Shown here in pieces: positions 35,447 through 44,465 of a stretch of DNA of 64,000 nucleotides. Origin of the DNA: Streptomyces griseoviridis (GTDB taxonomy: Bacteria; Actinomycetota; Actinomycetes; Streptomycetales; Streptomycetaceae); the NCBI RefSeq assembly GCF_005222485.1, contig NZ_CP029078.1:5793501-5857500 (forward strand). Direction: 5' to 3'. The translations under genes were made by a program, and so were the position numbers. Below the pieces are notes generated by a model. That model saw nothing but the letters and a program-made list of their open reading frames with translations, was not told where the DNA came from and searched no databases. Positions within the stretch are counted from its first letter, which is position 1; every line of letters starts with the position of its first letter.

Positions 35447-36991
35447 TCAGGAGCAGACGGTGCCCGCCGCCGGCACCTTCCCGTCCAGCAGGTAGCCGTC
35501 CACCGCGGACTGCACGCACGGGTTCTTGCTGTCGTACGCGCCGTGCCCCTGACCCTTGTACGTCAGCTCCACGCCGACCCCCTTGCCCAGCGCGTCCACC
35601 ATCTTGCGGGCGCCCTCGTACGGCGTCGCCGGGTCGCCGGTGTTGCCCACCACCAGGATCGGCGCCGATCCGGCCGCGCTCACGTCCGGGTGCTCGGCGG
35701 CGCCCGGCACGGCCCAGTCGGTGCAGCTGACCATGGACCAGGCGAGGAAGTCCCCGAACACCGGCGAGGCGGCCCGGAACTCGGGCAGCTTCCCCCGCAC
35801 GTAGTCGGCCGTGTACCGGGGCTTGTCGTCGGCGCAGTTGATCGCGACGTTCGCCGCCGTGGTGTTGCTGTACTGGCCGTTCTCGTTGCGCCCGTTCATC
35901 GAGTCCGACAGCAGCATCAGGATCCTGCCGTCCCCGTCGTAGGCCTGTTCGAGGCCCTCGGTGAGGTACTCCCAGAAGTCCTTCGAGTACAGCGACTGCG
36001 CGATCCCGTTGGTCGCCGCGGTCTGGGTCAGCTGCCGCGGGAAGATGCCGGGCAGCGGCTTGTGGTCGAGGCCCTTCAGCAGCTTGGCGATCCGGTCCTT
36101 GACGTCCTGGGCGGTGTCGCCGACCGGGCAGTCCCGCACCTTCGAGGTGCAGTCCCGGGCGAAGTTGTCGAGCGCCAGCTGGAACCCCTTGGCCTGCCCG
36201 AGGGAGCCCTGTTCGACGTCCTGCGTCGGGTCGACGACCCCGTCGAAGATCGCCCGCCCCACGTTCTTCGGGAACAAGTGGGCGTAGACGCCGCCGAGTT
36301 CGGTGCCGTACGAGATGCCGAAGTAGTGCAGCTTGTCGTCGCCGAGCACCTGGCGCATCAGGTCCATGTCCCGGGCCGCGTCGGTGGTGCGCACATGCGG
36401 CAGCATCTTCTTGGAGTTCTTCTCGCAGGCCGCGTTGAACTTCCTGGTGTTGTCGATCAGCTTGGCGCGTTCGGCCGCGTCGTCGGGTGTCGCGTCCTGC
36501 TGGAAGTACGTGTCGAGCTGCTGGTCGTTCTCGCACCGCACGGGCGCGCTGCGGCCGACCCCGCGCGGGTCGAAGCTCACCAGGTCGTAGCGGGTGCGCA
36601 GTTTCGTGTAGTCGGAGCCGAAGGCGGGCAGCGTGGTGACGCCCGAGCCGCCGGGCCCGCCGAAGTTGAAGACGAGCGAGCCGATCCGCCGGCTCAGGTC
36701 GCCGCTGGCCTTCGCCCGGATCAGCGCGATGCCGATCGTGTCGCCCTGGGGGTTGCCCCAGTCGAGCGGCGCCCTCATGGTGGCGCACTGCCACTGCTCG
36801 CCGCCCGGCAGCGGGGAGGGCGCGCTGCCGCCGCCCTCCGCCTCGGACGGCGCCGGGCACTCCTTCCAGCTCAGCTTCTGGGCCGAGACGTCCTCGTCCG
36901 TCGAGCCGTCGCCGCACCCCGCCAGCACGGAGGAGAGCAGCACGGCGGTGGCGGACAGGGCGGCGGCGCGCAGGCGAGGAGGGTTCGGCAT
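35447..36991 (-). CDS. Secreted lipoprotein peptidase, S33 family (SlpD/E-like), paralogue
   Basis: 514 residues with lipobox VLAGC and the same catalytic set as its downstream neighbour: FGGPGGSG, GISYGTELGGVYAHLFP, NTGDPATPY and GQGHGAYD. It keeps an extra Cys pair (CTSKVRDC) that the neighbour lacks, and both end in VCS. The pair clearly arose by tandem duplication and diverged; probably different peptide preferences outside the cell. CAGGAT stands 6 nt before the ATG, so a leaderless start is possible, although GGGGGC could also serve as a weak ribosome-binding site. Confidence 0.88.
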   Translation of the reverse strand: MPNPPRLRAAALSATAVLLSSVLAGCGDGSTDEDVSAQKLSWKECPAPSEAEGGGSAPSPLPGGEQWQCATMRAPLDWGNPQGDTIGIALIRAKASGDLSRRIGSLVFNFGGPGGSGVTTLPAFGSDYTKLRTRYDLVSFDPRGVGRSAPVRCENDQQLDTYFQQDATPDDAAERAKLIDNTRKFNAACEKNSKKMLPHVRTTDAARDMDLMRQVLGDDKLHYFGISYGTELGGVYAHLFPKNVGRAIFDGVVDPTQDVEQGSLGQAKGFQLALDNFARDCTSKVRDCPVGDTAQDVKDRIAKLLKGLDHKPLPGIFPRQLTQTAATNGIAQSLYSKDFWEYLTEGLEQAYDGDGRILMLLSDSMNGRNENGQYSNTTAANVAINCADDKPRYTADYVRGKLPEFRAASPVFGDFLAWSMVSCTDWAVPGAAEHPDVSAAGSAPILVVGNTGDPATPYEGARKMVDALGKGVGVELTYKGQGHGAYDSKNPCVQSAVDGYLLDGKVPAAGTVCS

Positions 36992-37149
36992 GCCCCCATC
37001 CTGCGTGCGGGCGCCACCGGGCGCTCGGGGCGCGGTCCGTCCGGGCTACGGCGGCACGCGCGCGTGCGGGGCGCCGGGCGCGTCCCGGCGGGCCCGGACG
37101 TCACCGGCCGGCACGCGCGCGTACCGGCCGACCGACGTCTTTCGGTGTC

Positions 37150-39924
37150 CTACAGGGAGCCCTTGCGGGAGAGGTGGTTGAAGGCGAGCCAGCCCGGCAG
37201 CACCGGCAGCCACAGCGTCAGCAGCCGGAACAGCAGCACGGACGGCGCCGCGACCTCCTTGGGGAGGCCGATGGCGATCAGACCGACCGTCAGGGTCGCC
37301 TCCACCGCGCCCACCCCGCCCGGGGTCGGGGCGGCGGAGCCGAGGGCGTTGCCCGCGAGGAAGACGACCGCGACGCTCGCGATGCTCAGCGACGTCGACT
37401 CGTCGCCGAACGCGCGGATCGAGGCGTCGAGGCACATCACGAAGCAGGCGGTCAGCAGCAGCATGCCGCCGATGCCGGTGACGAGCTTCTGCGGCCGCTG
37501 GAGCACGTCCAGCATGCGCGGCACGACGCCCGCGAAGAGCGACCGCACGCGCGTGACGACGAATTTCCGCAGGAACGGCACCGAGGTGACGACCAGCACC
37601 AGCACCGCGACCGTCAGCAGACCGGCGATGACCGTACGGGAAGGCGACAGCGACGGCGTCTTCTCGGTGCCGGTCAGATAGCCGAAGGACAGCAGCATCA
37701 GGATGTGGCAGCCGAGGCCGAACAGCTGCGAGGCGCCGACACTCGCCACCGCGAGCCCAGGCCGCACCCCCGAGCGTTGCAGGAAGCGCGTGTTGAGGGC
37801 GACCCCGCCCACCGCGGCCGGCGCGACGATCTTGACGAACGACCCGGCGACCTGCGCCGCCACCGTCCGCAGGAACGGCACCCGCTCGGGCACGAACCCC
37901 AGCAGCGACATCGCCGCTGCGAAGTAGCTGCACGCCGAGAACAGCACCGCCGCCGCCACCCAGCCCCACTGCGCGTTCGCCACCAGCGGCCCGAACTCGA
38001 TGTGGGTGAGCTGCGTCAGCAGGAAGTACGCGCCGATCGCGCCGGCGATGAAACTCATCAGGGTGCGCGGCCTGATCCGCTCCAGACGGGCGGGCTCGAC
38101 CGGCGCCTGCGGTCTGATCCGCAGCACCACGTGCCGGATCTGGGTGAGCAGATCCTCCTCGCGGGCCTCCTCGAGAGCGTCGTCGATGGCCCGTTTCTCG
38201 GCCCGCTGCTCGGCCCGCACCGCCTTCTTGTCGGGCTTGTCGGGCTTGTTGAGGGCCGGCGCACCGGTGTCGTCCCCGGCCGCCTCCAGCCGTGCCTGCT
38301 TGGCCGCGCTCCCCGCCTCAAGGACCGCGTCCCGCTCCCGCTCGGCCCGCTCCCGCGCCAGCCTGCGCAGGGTCGCCCGCGAGGTGCGGGAGAGCGCGAT
38401 GGGCTGGAGCATCGGCAGGCAGTCGGCGACGGCGTCGGGCCCGAGGACGCTCAGCGCGGACGCCACCGATCGCTCGGCGCCCACCCGCAGACCCAGGGTC
38501 ACCAGGAGCTGCGAGACGTCCATGCGCAGCAGCAGATCACCGGCGGCGATCTCGCCGACCCGCAGGTCGGTGAGGATCACCGTGCCGGAACGATCCACCA
38601 GGATCGCGTCACCCACCAGCCTGCGATGGGCGATCCGCCGTGACTGAAGGGCGCGCACCTGGTGCCAGGTGTCGCGCAGCAGATCGTCGGTGATCTCCTC
38701 GTCCGCGAGCGTGTCCAGGGTGCGCCCGCCGGTGTGCTCGTAGATGAGCATCACGGCGTCGGGACCCAGCTCGGAGGTGGCGATCAGCTTGGGGGCGTTG
38801 GCGCCCGCCGCGATGGCCGCGTACGCGAGCAGCGCCTCCTGCTCCAGGGCCTGGCGCAGCGACTGCAGGCTCCTGCGGGTGGCGAAACCGCGCAGCGTCA
38901 GATTGCGCCACACGCGGTAGAAGAAGCCCTGCGCCTGCTGTTCGCGGTCGACGACCGTCACGTCCAGCGGGAGGCCGTCCTCCAGGGTGACGAAGTAGCG
39001 CCGGCCGCGGTCGCCGGTCTCCGGGGTCTCGTGCACCTCCTGGCGCGCGGCGCTCACCGGGTGGAAACCGACGTGCCGCAGGCCCGCCATCAGGGTCTGG
39101 CCGGTCGGCCTGACGTTGGGCGAGCCCACCGCGTAGAGCGTCCCGTAGGCGACCGTCCAGCCGATCAGCACCGTCAGGATGATCGAGAACGGGGTGGTGT
39201 AGCCGGTGACGAGCATCGAGAACGCGTCGAGGAGCAGCACGATCCACAGCACCGCGCGCCAGCGGGGTCTGCGGGACATGCCGACGGCCGTCATGTACGC
39301 GATGACCGGGGCGAGATAGCCGTGCACCGGGTCGGTCAGGGCGTGGATGTCGCTGGGGGAGGGCTGGGTGAGCGCTTCCTGGATCGAGCCGGGAGCGGCC
39401 TTGGCGACCCACAGGTCGGTCGCCAGCGTCACCCCGTGCGCGAGGACCGCCGCGAGCACGCCGTCGGCGATCCGCAGTCCGTCCCGTTTGATCAGCCGCT
39501 CGATCGCGAACGCGACCGGCACCAGCAGGATCGCGATGCTCGACGCCAGGCCGGCGATCTTGATGAGCAGGTCGGGCGCCTGCCCGGTGCCCTTGTTGAT
39601 GTCCTGTTCGAGCCCCGAGGTGGTGCCGTGCGCGAACGCGGCGATGCCGAGCACCACGGCGACCGCGAGCACACCCACCACGAAGCGCATCAGGTCCGAG
39701 GGACGGTGCACGCGCGCGGGGAGCAGCGGTTCGTCGCCGTCGACGGCGTCGACGTGCGCCCCCTCCAGCAGATCGTCGTCCGGATCGGACGGGCGACCGC
39801 CCGAAGGGGCGAGGTCCCCGCCGGTGTCCTCGGAGGGTTCGGCGCCGGTGTTCCGCGCGGCCGGGCGCGACGGAGCGTCAGAGTCGCTGTCCGCGTCCTC
39901 CGGCTGCGCGTCCTGCTGCTTCAT
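37150..39924 (-). CDS. LPG-synthase-like flippase with kinase-like domain
   Basis: 924 residues. A disordered acidic N-terminus, then about six membrane spans (residues 70-260), then a soluble region resembling an aminoglycoside-kinase/ABC1 fold: LIYEHTGGRTLDTL, RIAHRRLVGDAILVD and VILTDLRVGEI stand where HxD and DFG loops would be, with Asp in the last only. A charged linker (about 570-620) follows, then an eight-span UPF0104/LPG_synthase_TM domain (AAVGGVALNTRFLQRSGV; APTPGGVGAVEATL is its signature). MprF N-terminal domains flip lipids; no tRNA-dependent synthase domain is present. ATG 39924 with GAAGAG is preferred to GTG 39948. Confidence 0.82.
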   Translation of the reverse strand: MKQQDAQPEDADSDSDAPSRPAARNTGAEPSEDTGGDLAPSGGRPSDPDDDLLEGAHVDAVDGDEPLLPARVHRPSDLMRFVVGVLAVAVVLGIAAFAHGTTSGLEQDINKGTGQAPDLLIKIAGLASSIAILLVPVAFAIERLIKRDGLRIADGVLAAVLAHGVTLATDLWVAKAAPGSIQEALTQPSPSDIHALTDPVHGYLAPVIAYMTAVGMSRRPRWRAVLWIVLLLDAFSMLVTGYTTPFSIILTVLIGWTVAYGTLYAVGSPNVRPTGQTLMAGLRHVGFHPVSAARQEVHETPETGDRGRRYFVTLEDGLPLDVTVVDREQQAQGFFYRVWRNLTLRGFATRRSLQSLRQALEQEALLAYAAIAAGANAPKLIATSELGPDAVMLIYEHTGGRTLDTLADEEITDDLLRDTWHQVRALQSRRIAHRRLVGDAILVDRSGTVILTDLRVGEIAAGDLLLRMDVSQLLVTLGLRVGAERSVASALSVLGPDAVADCLPMLQPIALSRTSRATLRRLARERAERERDAVLEAGSAAKQARLEAAGDDTGAPALNKPDKPDKKAVRAEQRAEKRAIDDALEEAREEDLLTQIRHVVLRIRPQAPVEPARLERIRPRTLMSFIAGAIGAYFLLTQLTHIEFGPLVANAQWGWVAAAVLFSACSYFAAAMSLLGFVPERVPFLRTVAAQVAGSFVKIVAPAAVGGVALNTRFLQRSGVRPGLAVASVGASQLFGLGCHILMLLSFGYLTGTEKTPSLSPSRTVIAGLLTVAVLVLVVTSVPFLRKFVVTRVRSLFAGVVPRMLDVLQRPQKLVTGIGGMLLLTACFVMCLDASIRAFGDESTSLSIASVAVVFLAGNALGSAAPTPGGVGAVEATLTVGLIAIGLPKEVAAPSVLLFRLLTLWLPVLPGWLAFNHLSRKGSL

Positions 39925-40110
39925 CGTCTCTTCTTGGTCTCGTATCACCAGTCACCGCCCGCACGATGGTGGCATGCCCCACCGACACACAGGGGCATCA
40001 GGGTGCAAATGCGGGGGCGCACAGTCTGCCCGACGCGCCGCCCGGGGGCGAGGGATACGCAGGGTCGCGGGCCCGTCACATTGTCGGTGCGGTGGGGCAG
40101 GATGGGCTGG

Positions 40111-40497
40111 ATGAGCGAGCAGAACCATTCCCCGGGCGCCCGCGCGGAGCACGCCGACGCGCTTCCCGACTACGCCGAGCGGGTACTGGAGGTCGCCGAA
40201 CTGGTACCGCCCGGCCGCGTCATGACGTACGGGGACATCGCCGAGTGGATCGAGGAGGGCGGACCCCGGCAGGTCGGCCGGGTGATGGCGCTCTACGGGA
40301 GCCCCGTCCCGTGGTGGCGGGTGGTCCGCGCCGACGGCCGCCTGCTGCCCGGCCACGAACTCGACGCCCTCGCCCACTACCGCGCCGAGGGCACGCCCCT
40401 GAAGGACGCGAGCAGGGCCGCCGAGGGCCATCTGCCGCGCCTCGACATGCGGCGGGCCCGATGGGACGGCGGCGAACACGCGGAAGGTCACAGCTGA
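40111..40497 (+). CDS. Alkyltransferase-like (MGMT-family) DNA repair protein
   Basis: 128 residues. Resembles the C-terminal DNA-binding domain of O6-alkylguanine transferase: VPPGRVMTYGDIAEW, RQVGRVMALYGSPVPWWRVVRADG. The reactive Cys of PCHRV is replaced by Trp (PWWRV), so it cannot transfer alkyl groups. Such ATL proteins bind alkyl-guanine and hand the lesion to nucleotide excision repair. It sits just ahead of the AdnAB helicase-nuclease genes. No Shine-Dalgarno site; CAGGAT lies 7 nt before the ATG. Confidence 0.88.
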   Translation: MSEQNHSPGARAEHADALPDYAERVLEVAELVPPGRVMTYGDIAEWIEEGGPRQVGRVMALYGSPVPWWRVVRADGRLLPGHELDALAHYRAEGTPLKDASRAAEGHLPRLDMRRARWDGGEHAEGHS

Positions 40498-40853
40498 CAG
40501 CCTCCGCCATCCGGCGCCCCCACGGGCCGCTCGTACCTCGTACGGGTGACCGGAGGCACGCTCGCGGCATGCCGTACGTTCGAGGGGCGAGGGACCCGCG
40601 TGGCACCCGGGCGGCCACGGCCGCACGCTCCGAGGGGGACGTACGCTCCGCACGCTCCGAAGGGGACGTACGGTCCGCACGGTCAGAGGGGGACGCCCGG
40701 TCCGCACGGGTCGCGTGGGAAGGAGGGGAAGCCGCGCTTCCACGACATCCGTCGGCGTAGCGTCGCCGGCACGCGTCCCTCTCACCCCGCGATCACCGCC
40801 GCGCACCCGCGGTGATCCGACCACCAGCACACCCACCAGGACCGGCGAACCAC
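40498..40853. other. 356-bp spacer with 27-bp repeats
   Basis: No confident gene. One frame (40546-40815) reads through the repeats as collagen-like Gly-Pro-His units ending just before the helicase start, but its base use and lack of a good start do not support coding. The helicase GTG at 40854 has AGGA about 12 nt upstream. Confidence 0.6.
40626..40706. repeat. Three 27-bp tandem repeats
   Basis: 40626-40652, 40653-40679 and 40680-40706, pattern CG(C/G)TC(C/A)GAGGGGGACG followed by (T/C)(A/C)CG(C/G)TCCGCA. Confidence 0.9.
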
Positions 40854-43800
40854 GTGAGCTCCTCTTCCTCCACCAGGCACCCGACGCACCCCCAGGTGCG
40901 CCGGGGGAGCCGTGGCGCCTACCGACTGGTGCGTACCCCGCCGGCCCGACCGGATCCCCCTGATCTGGACGCGTCCCAGCGCTCCGTGGTTGAGCACACC
41001 ACCGGACCGCTGCTCGTCCTCGCCGGTCCTGGCACCGGCAAGACCACCACGCTCGTCGAGTCCGTGGCCGCGCGGATCGCCCGCGGCGGCGACCCCGAAC
41101 GCATCCTGGTGCTGACGTTCAGCCGCAAGGCCGCCGTCGAACTGCGCGACCGCATGGCGCTGCGCATCGGGACGGCCCGCGCGCCCCGCGCGACCACCTT
41201 CCACTCGTTCTGCTACGCCCTGGTCCGCGCCGAACAGGACAGCGACCTGTTCGTGGAGCCGCTGCGGCTGCTGTCGGGACCCGAGCAGGACGTCACCGTC
41301 CGCGAACTGCTCGCGGGCCAGAGCTACCTGGAGCGCCGGGGTCTCGCGCATGTGCGCTGGCCGGACGAACTGCGCGCCTGCCTCACCACCCGGGGCTTCG
41401 CCGACGAGGTCCGCGCGGTCCTCGCCCGCAGCCGCGAACTGGGCCTCGGCCCCGGCGCCCTCGACGCCTTCGCGCGCCGCATCGGCCGCCCCGACTGGGG
41501 CGCGGCGGCCGCCTTCCTCGCCGAGTACCTCGACGTGCTCGACCTCCAGGGCGTCCTCGACTACGCCGAACTCGTCCACCGCGCGGTGCTCCTCGCCGAC
41601 CGCCCCGAGGTCGCCCTGCGGCTCGCCGCCCAGTACGACGCCGTCTACGTCGACGAGTACCAGGACACCGACCCGGCCCAGGTGCGGCTGCTGAAGGCCC
41701 TCGCGGGCGGTGGCCGCACCCTGGTCGCGCTCGGCGACCCCGACCAGTCGATCTACGCGTTCCGGGGCGCCGACGTCAACGGCATCCTGGAGTTCCCGGC
41801 CGCCTTCCCGCGCGCGGACGGACGCCCCGCGCCCGTGCAGGTGCTGCGCACCTCCCGGCGCTCCGGCGCCGTCGTCCTCGACGCGACCAGGCGGCTCACC
41901 CAGCGGATGCCGCTCACCCGGCTGCCGGCCGAGAAGGTGCGCGCCCACCGCGAGCTGGCCCCGGTGCGGCCGGGCGGCCAGGTCGAGGTCCACACGTACC
42001 CGACGCCCGGCACCGAACTCGACAACATCGCGGACATCCTCCGCAGGGCCCACCTGGAGGACGGCGTCCCCTGGCGCGACATGGCCGTCCTGGTGCGCGC
42101 GGGCGCCCGCACCATCCCGGTGCTCCGCCGCGCCCTCACCTCCGCGGGCGTCCCCCTGGACATCGACGGCGACGACCTCCCCCTGCGCCACGAACCGTCG
42201 GTGGCCCCCCTGCTGACGGCCCTGCGGGCGGTCGCGGAGGCGTCGGGGCGGGGAGAGGACAACGGGAGCGACACGGACGACACGGACGGCAGGGACGGCA
42301 CGGACGGCAGACGCGACGGCGACGGAGGCGATGCCGAGGCCGACGCGGAGAGTGGCGACGGCGCCCCTGAAAGCGGTGACGACGGGGGCGACCCGCCCGC
42401 CGCGGAAGCCGACGCTCCGGAAACCGCCGTCCCCGAAGCCGCCACCGCGGAAACCACCGCGGAAACCACCGCACCCGAAGCCGCCGCCTCCTCGGAAACC
42501 GCCTCCTCGGAAGCCGCCGCCGCCGACCCGCCCTGCTGGCTCGGTACCGAGACCGCGCTCACCCTGCTCGCCTCCCCCCTCGCCGGCATGGACACCGCCG
42601 ATCTGCGGCGGCTCGGACGGGCGTTGCGGGACGAGGAGCGGGCCGCGGGCAACCCGTTGCCGCCGCCGTCCGACGAACTCCTCGCGCGGGCGCTGGCCGA
42701 GCCGGAGCGGCTGGTCGCGCACGATCCCGCGTACGCGCGCGGTGCCCAGCGCCTGGGCGCGCTGCTGCGCAAGGCCCGCGAGCGCCTCGCGGGCGGCGGC
42801 TCCGCCGAGGAGGCGCTCTGGGACCTCTGGCAGGGCACCCCGTGGCCGGCCCGTCTGGAGCGGTCGGCCCGGCGCGGCGGCGCCGCGGGACGCAACGCCG
42901 ACCGCGACCTCGACGCCGTCTGCGCGCTGTTCGCGACCGCCGCGCGCGCGGAGGAGCGCACCGGCGGCCGCGGCGCCCTGAACTTCCTGGCGGAGATCGA
43001 CGCCGAGGACATCGCCGCCGACACCCTCACCCGCCGCGCCGTGCGCCCCGACGCCGTCCGGCTGATGACCGCGCACCGCTCCAAGGGCCTGGAGTGGCGC
43101 CTGGTCGTCGTCGCCGGGGTGCAGGAGGGCCTCTGGCCCGACCTGCGCCGCCGCGGCTCCCTCCTGGAGGCCGACCGCATCGGCCGCGACGGTCTCGCCG
43201 AACCGCTCACCCCGGGCGCCCTGCTCGCCGAGGAGCGCCGCCTGTTCTACGTGGCCGCCACCCGCGCGCGCGAGCGCCTCGTCGTCACCGCCGTGAAGGC
43301 CCCGGCGGACGACGGCGACCAGCCCTCCCGCTTCCTCACCGAACTCGGCGTCGAACCCAAGGACGTCACCGGCCGCCCCCGCCGCCCGCTGGCCGTCGCC
43401 GCGCTCGTCGCCGAACTGCGCGCCACCACCGTCGACCCGCAGGCGTCCCCGGCGCTCAGGGAGGCCGCCGCGCACCGGCTGGCCCGGCTCGCCGCCCTCG
43501 CCGACGACGACGGCCGCCCGCTCGTCCCCGCAGCCCACCCCTACCGGTGGTGGGGCATGGACGACCCGACCGAGAGCAAGGTCCCGCTGCGCGACCGCGA
43601 CCAGCCCGTGGTGCTCTCCGGGAGCGCGCTCGACCAGCTCGCCAACACCTGCGCCCTGCAGTGGTTCCTGGGCCGCGAGGTGAAGGCCGACGCGCCCGCG
43701 ACCACCGCGCAGGGCTTCGGCAACGTCGTGCACGTCCTCGCCGACGAGGTCGCCTCCGGGCACTCCCCGGCCGACCTCGCCGTCCTCATGGAGCGCCTCG

Positions 43801-44408
43801 ACTCCGTGTGGAACGCGCTCGCCTTCGACGCCCCGTGGAAGTCCGAGCAGGAGAAGGGCAACGCGCGCGTGGCGCTCGAACGCTTCCTCAAGTGGCACGT
43901 CATGGACCGCGCCGGACGCACCTCCGTGGCCAGCGAGCACGACTTCGACGTCACCCTCGAAGCGGGCGACTACCAGGTGCGCATCCGCGGCTCCATGGAC
44001 CGCGTCGAGGCCGACGCCGACGGCCGCGCCTACGTCGTCGACTTCAAGACCGGCAAACAGTCACCGACCTCGGGCGAGGTGGCCCGCCACCCGCAGCTCG
44101 CCGTCTACCAGCTCGCCGTCCGCGAAGGCGCCGTCGACGACGCCTTCGGCGGCGAGCGCCCCGAGCCCGGCGGCGCCGAACTGGTGCAGCTGCGCCAGGG
44201 CGCGGCCAAGCGCGACGGCGGCGACACCCTGCCCAAGGTGCAGGCCCAGCAGGCGCTGGAGGGCGAGTGGGTCGGCGACCTGCTGGCCGGGGCCGCGGGC
44301 AAGGTCCTCGACGAACGGTTCACGCCGAGCGCGGGACAGCACTGCACGCACTGCGCGTTCCGCGCCTCCTGCACCGCGAGGCCCGAGGGACGGCAGATCA
44401 TCGAATGA
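40854..44408 (+). CDS. AdnA-like helicase-nuclease subunit with Fe-S nuclease domain
   Basis: 1184 residues. UvrD-type motor: Walker A AGPGTGKTTT (57-66), DEYQDTDPAQ (about 266), DPDQSIYAFRG, and VRLMTAHRSKGLEW. C-terminal RecB-family nuclease with SMDRVEADADG and VVDFKTGKQ (about 1045-1065), plus Cys at CALQWF (about 932) and HCTHCAFRASC (about 1162-1172), a Cas4/AddB-type [4Fe-4S] arrangement. The order matches mycobacterial AdnA then AdnB, a heterodimer that resects double-strand breaks. An acidic insert of about 100 residues (462-559, rich in DDTDGRDGTDG and EAATAETTAE) interrupts the motor. GTG 40854 is chosen over GTG 40812. Confidence 0.88.
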   Translation: MSSSSSTRHPTHPQVRRGSRGAYRLVRTPPARPDPPDLDASQRSVVEHTTGPLLVLAGPGTGKTTTLVESVAARIARGGDPERILVLTFSRKAAVELRDRMALRIGTARAPRATTFHSFCYALVRAEQDSDLFVEPLRLLSGPEQDVTVRELLAGQSYLERRGLAHVRWPDELRACLTTRGFADEVRAVLARSRELGLGPGALDAFARRIGRPDWGAAAAFLAEYLDVLDLQGVLDYAELVHRAVLLADRPEVALRLAAQYDAVYVDEYQDTDPAQVRLLKALAGGGRTLVALGDPDQSIYAFRGADVNGILEFPAAFPRADGRPAPVQVLRTSRRSGAVVLDATRRLTQRMPLTRLPAEKVRAHRELAPVRPGGQVEVHTYPTPGTELDNIADILRRAHLEDGVPWRDMAVLVRAGARTIPVLRRALTSAGVPLDIDGDDLPLRHEPSVAPLLTALRAVAEASGRGEDNGSDTDDTDGRDGTDGRRDGDGGDAEADAESGDGAPESGDDGGDPPAAEADAPETAVPEAATAETTAETTAPEAAASSETASSEAAAADPPCWLGTETALTLLASPLAGMDTADLRRLGRALRDEERAAGNPLPPPSDELLARALAEPERLVAHDPAYARGAQRLGALLRKARERLAGGGSAEEALWDLWQGTPWPARLERSARRGGAAGRNADRDLDAVCALFATAARAEERTGGRGALNFLAEIDAEDIAADTLTRRAVRPDAVRLMTAHRSKGLEWRLVVVAGVQEGLWPDLRRRGSLLEADRIGRDGLAEPLTPGALLAEERRLFYVAATRARERLVVTAVKAPADDGDQPSRFLTELGVEPKDVTGRPRRPLAVAALVAELRATTVDPQASPALREAAAHRLARLAALADDDGRPLVPAAHPYRWWGMDDPTESKVPLRDRDQPVVLSGSALDQLANTCALQWFLGREVKADAPATTAQGFGNVVHVLADEVASGHSPADLAVLMERLDSVWNALAFDAPWKSEQEKGNARVALERFLKWHVMDRAGRTSVASEHDFDVTLEAGDYQVRIRGSMDRVEADADGRAYVVDFKTGKQSPTSGEVARHPQLAVYQLAVREGAVDDAFGGERPEPGGAELVQLRQGAAKRDGGDTLPKVQAQQALEGEWVGDLLAGAAGKVLDERFTPSAGQHCTHCAFRASCTARPEGRQIIE

Positions 44409-44465
44409 CCCGGGCGGCACCACGTCAGGCCCCGACTGTCAGTGCCCACGGTTAGCCTCTGTGAC

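Noticed and set aside
37053..37128. CG-alternating palindromes such as GCACGCGCGCGTGC
   Set aside because: Common by chance in DNA of this composition; no position relative to a promoter supports a role.
40546..40815. An 89-codon collagen-like protein gene
   Set aside because: Weak start context and no clear third-position GC bias; best explained as repeats read in frame.
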